From positions 6,430,475-6,494,474 of the forward strand of contig NC_082617.1 of the NCBI RefSeq assembly GCF_030936135.1: DNA of 64,000 nt. The letters are read 5' to 3'. The DNA comes from Gavia stellata. Taxonomy: Eukaryota > Chordata > Aves > Gaviiformes > Gaviidae. A program made the position numbers and the translations under genes. Of the stretch, positions 63,756 to 64,000 are shown in pieces. The notes under the pieces are model-generated. The model was not told the DNA's origin. It saw nothing but the letters and a program-made list of their open reading frames with translations, and made no database searches. Within the stretch, counting starts at the first letter, position 1. The number at the start of each line of letters is the position of its first letter.

Positions 63756-64000
63756 GGCTCCAGCACGACATGGGGCAGGAGAGCTTGGCTCTTCCAGGGC
63801 CACGAGCTGATGCCTCTCCCAGGGATGAAGCTCCACCGTGGTCCTTGCCCCACTTGCTCCCCGAGACCCAGCACTGGGTGTGGGGTGCAGGGAGCCGGGT
63901 CTGGGCTCCCCTATCCTGCTGCCTTCTGCTGCTCCACGCCTGGGCAGGTCCCTGCAGTCCCCTGTATCCCCCCAGCTGGGAAGCCCAGGGGCCACGTGTG
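63756..64000. other. Right edge, downstream flank of ST6GALNAC4
   Basis: 245 bp of GC-rich sequence after the ST6GALNAC4 polyadenylation signal. No gene was recognised. From the human order, ST6GALNAC6 would be expected next, beyond the window. Confidence 0.4.

Overview
The window looks like vertebrate nuclear DNA from a bird. The genes are split by GT-AG introns and have CpG-island promoters. By recalled human homologues, the order is SLC25A25 (minus strand, first exon only), then NAIF1, EEIG1/FAM102A, DPM2 and ST6GALNAC4 on the plus strand. This is the human 9q34.11 neighbourhood. The short spacing, GC-rich short introns and GC-rich minisatellites fit an avian microchromosome (chromosome 17 in chicken), but the species cannot be named from this sequence.

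Layout: 1-4132 is the 5' part of an SLC25A25 intron. 4133-4417 is an SLC25A25 first exon encoding an EF-hand. 4418-5405 is a CpG-rich, head-to-head promoter shared with NAIF1, with seven CCAAT boxes, a perfect CRE and an E-box. NAIF1 has two coding exons (5406-7065). A region without recognisable genes reaches a second CpG island at about 14.6-15.3 kb, followed by a roughly 50-bp minisatellite (15304-15745). EEIG1 has eleven coding exons (17134-48551), a 19.5-kb first intron and a probable 5.2-kb 3' UTR. A third CpG island with ZNF143-like and inverted CCAAT motifs drives DPM2 (four coding exons, 55365-57632). A 48-bp minisatellite with higher-order structure (59826-61090) abuts the GC-box promoter of ST6GALNAC4 (five coding exons, 61663-63351).

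The genes are not one pathway. DPM2 and ST6GALNAC4 act in ER and Golgi glycosylation, SLC25A25 is a mitochondrial carrier, NAIF1 is a nuclear protein with a domesticated Harbinger-type MYB domain, and EEIG1 is a C2-type signalling adaptor. The reconstructed proteins (NAIF1 324 aa, EEIG1 383 aa, DPM2 84 aa, ST6GALNAC4 297 aa) are close to human lengths and have no internal stops.

I did not find a previously undescribed gene system. The most unusual things are the promoter-adjacent ST6GALNAC4 minisatellite, whose multiple-of-three periods keep very long reading frames open on both strands; a second minisatellite beside the EEIG1 island; and the apparent absence of PIP5KL1 between DPM2 and ST6GALNAC4. 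No retrovirus-like element, CR1 LINE, tRNA gene or CRISPR array was recognised by eye.
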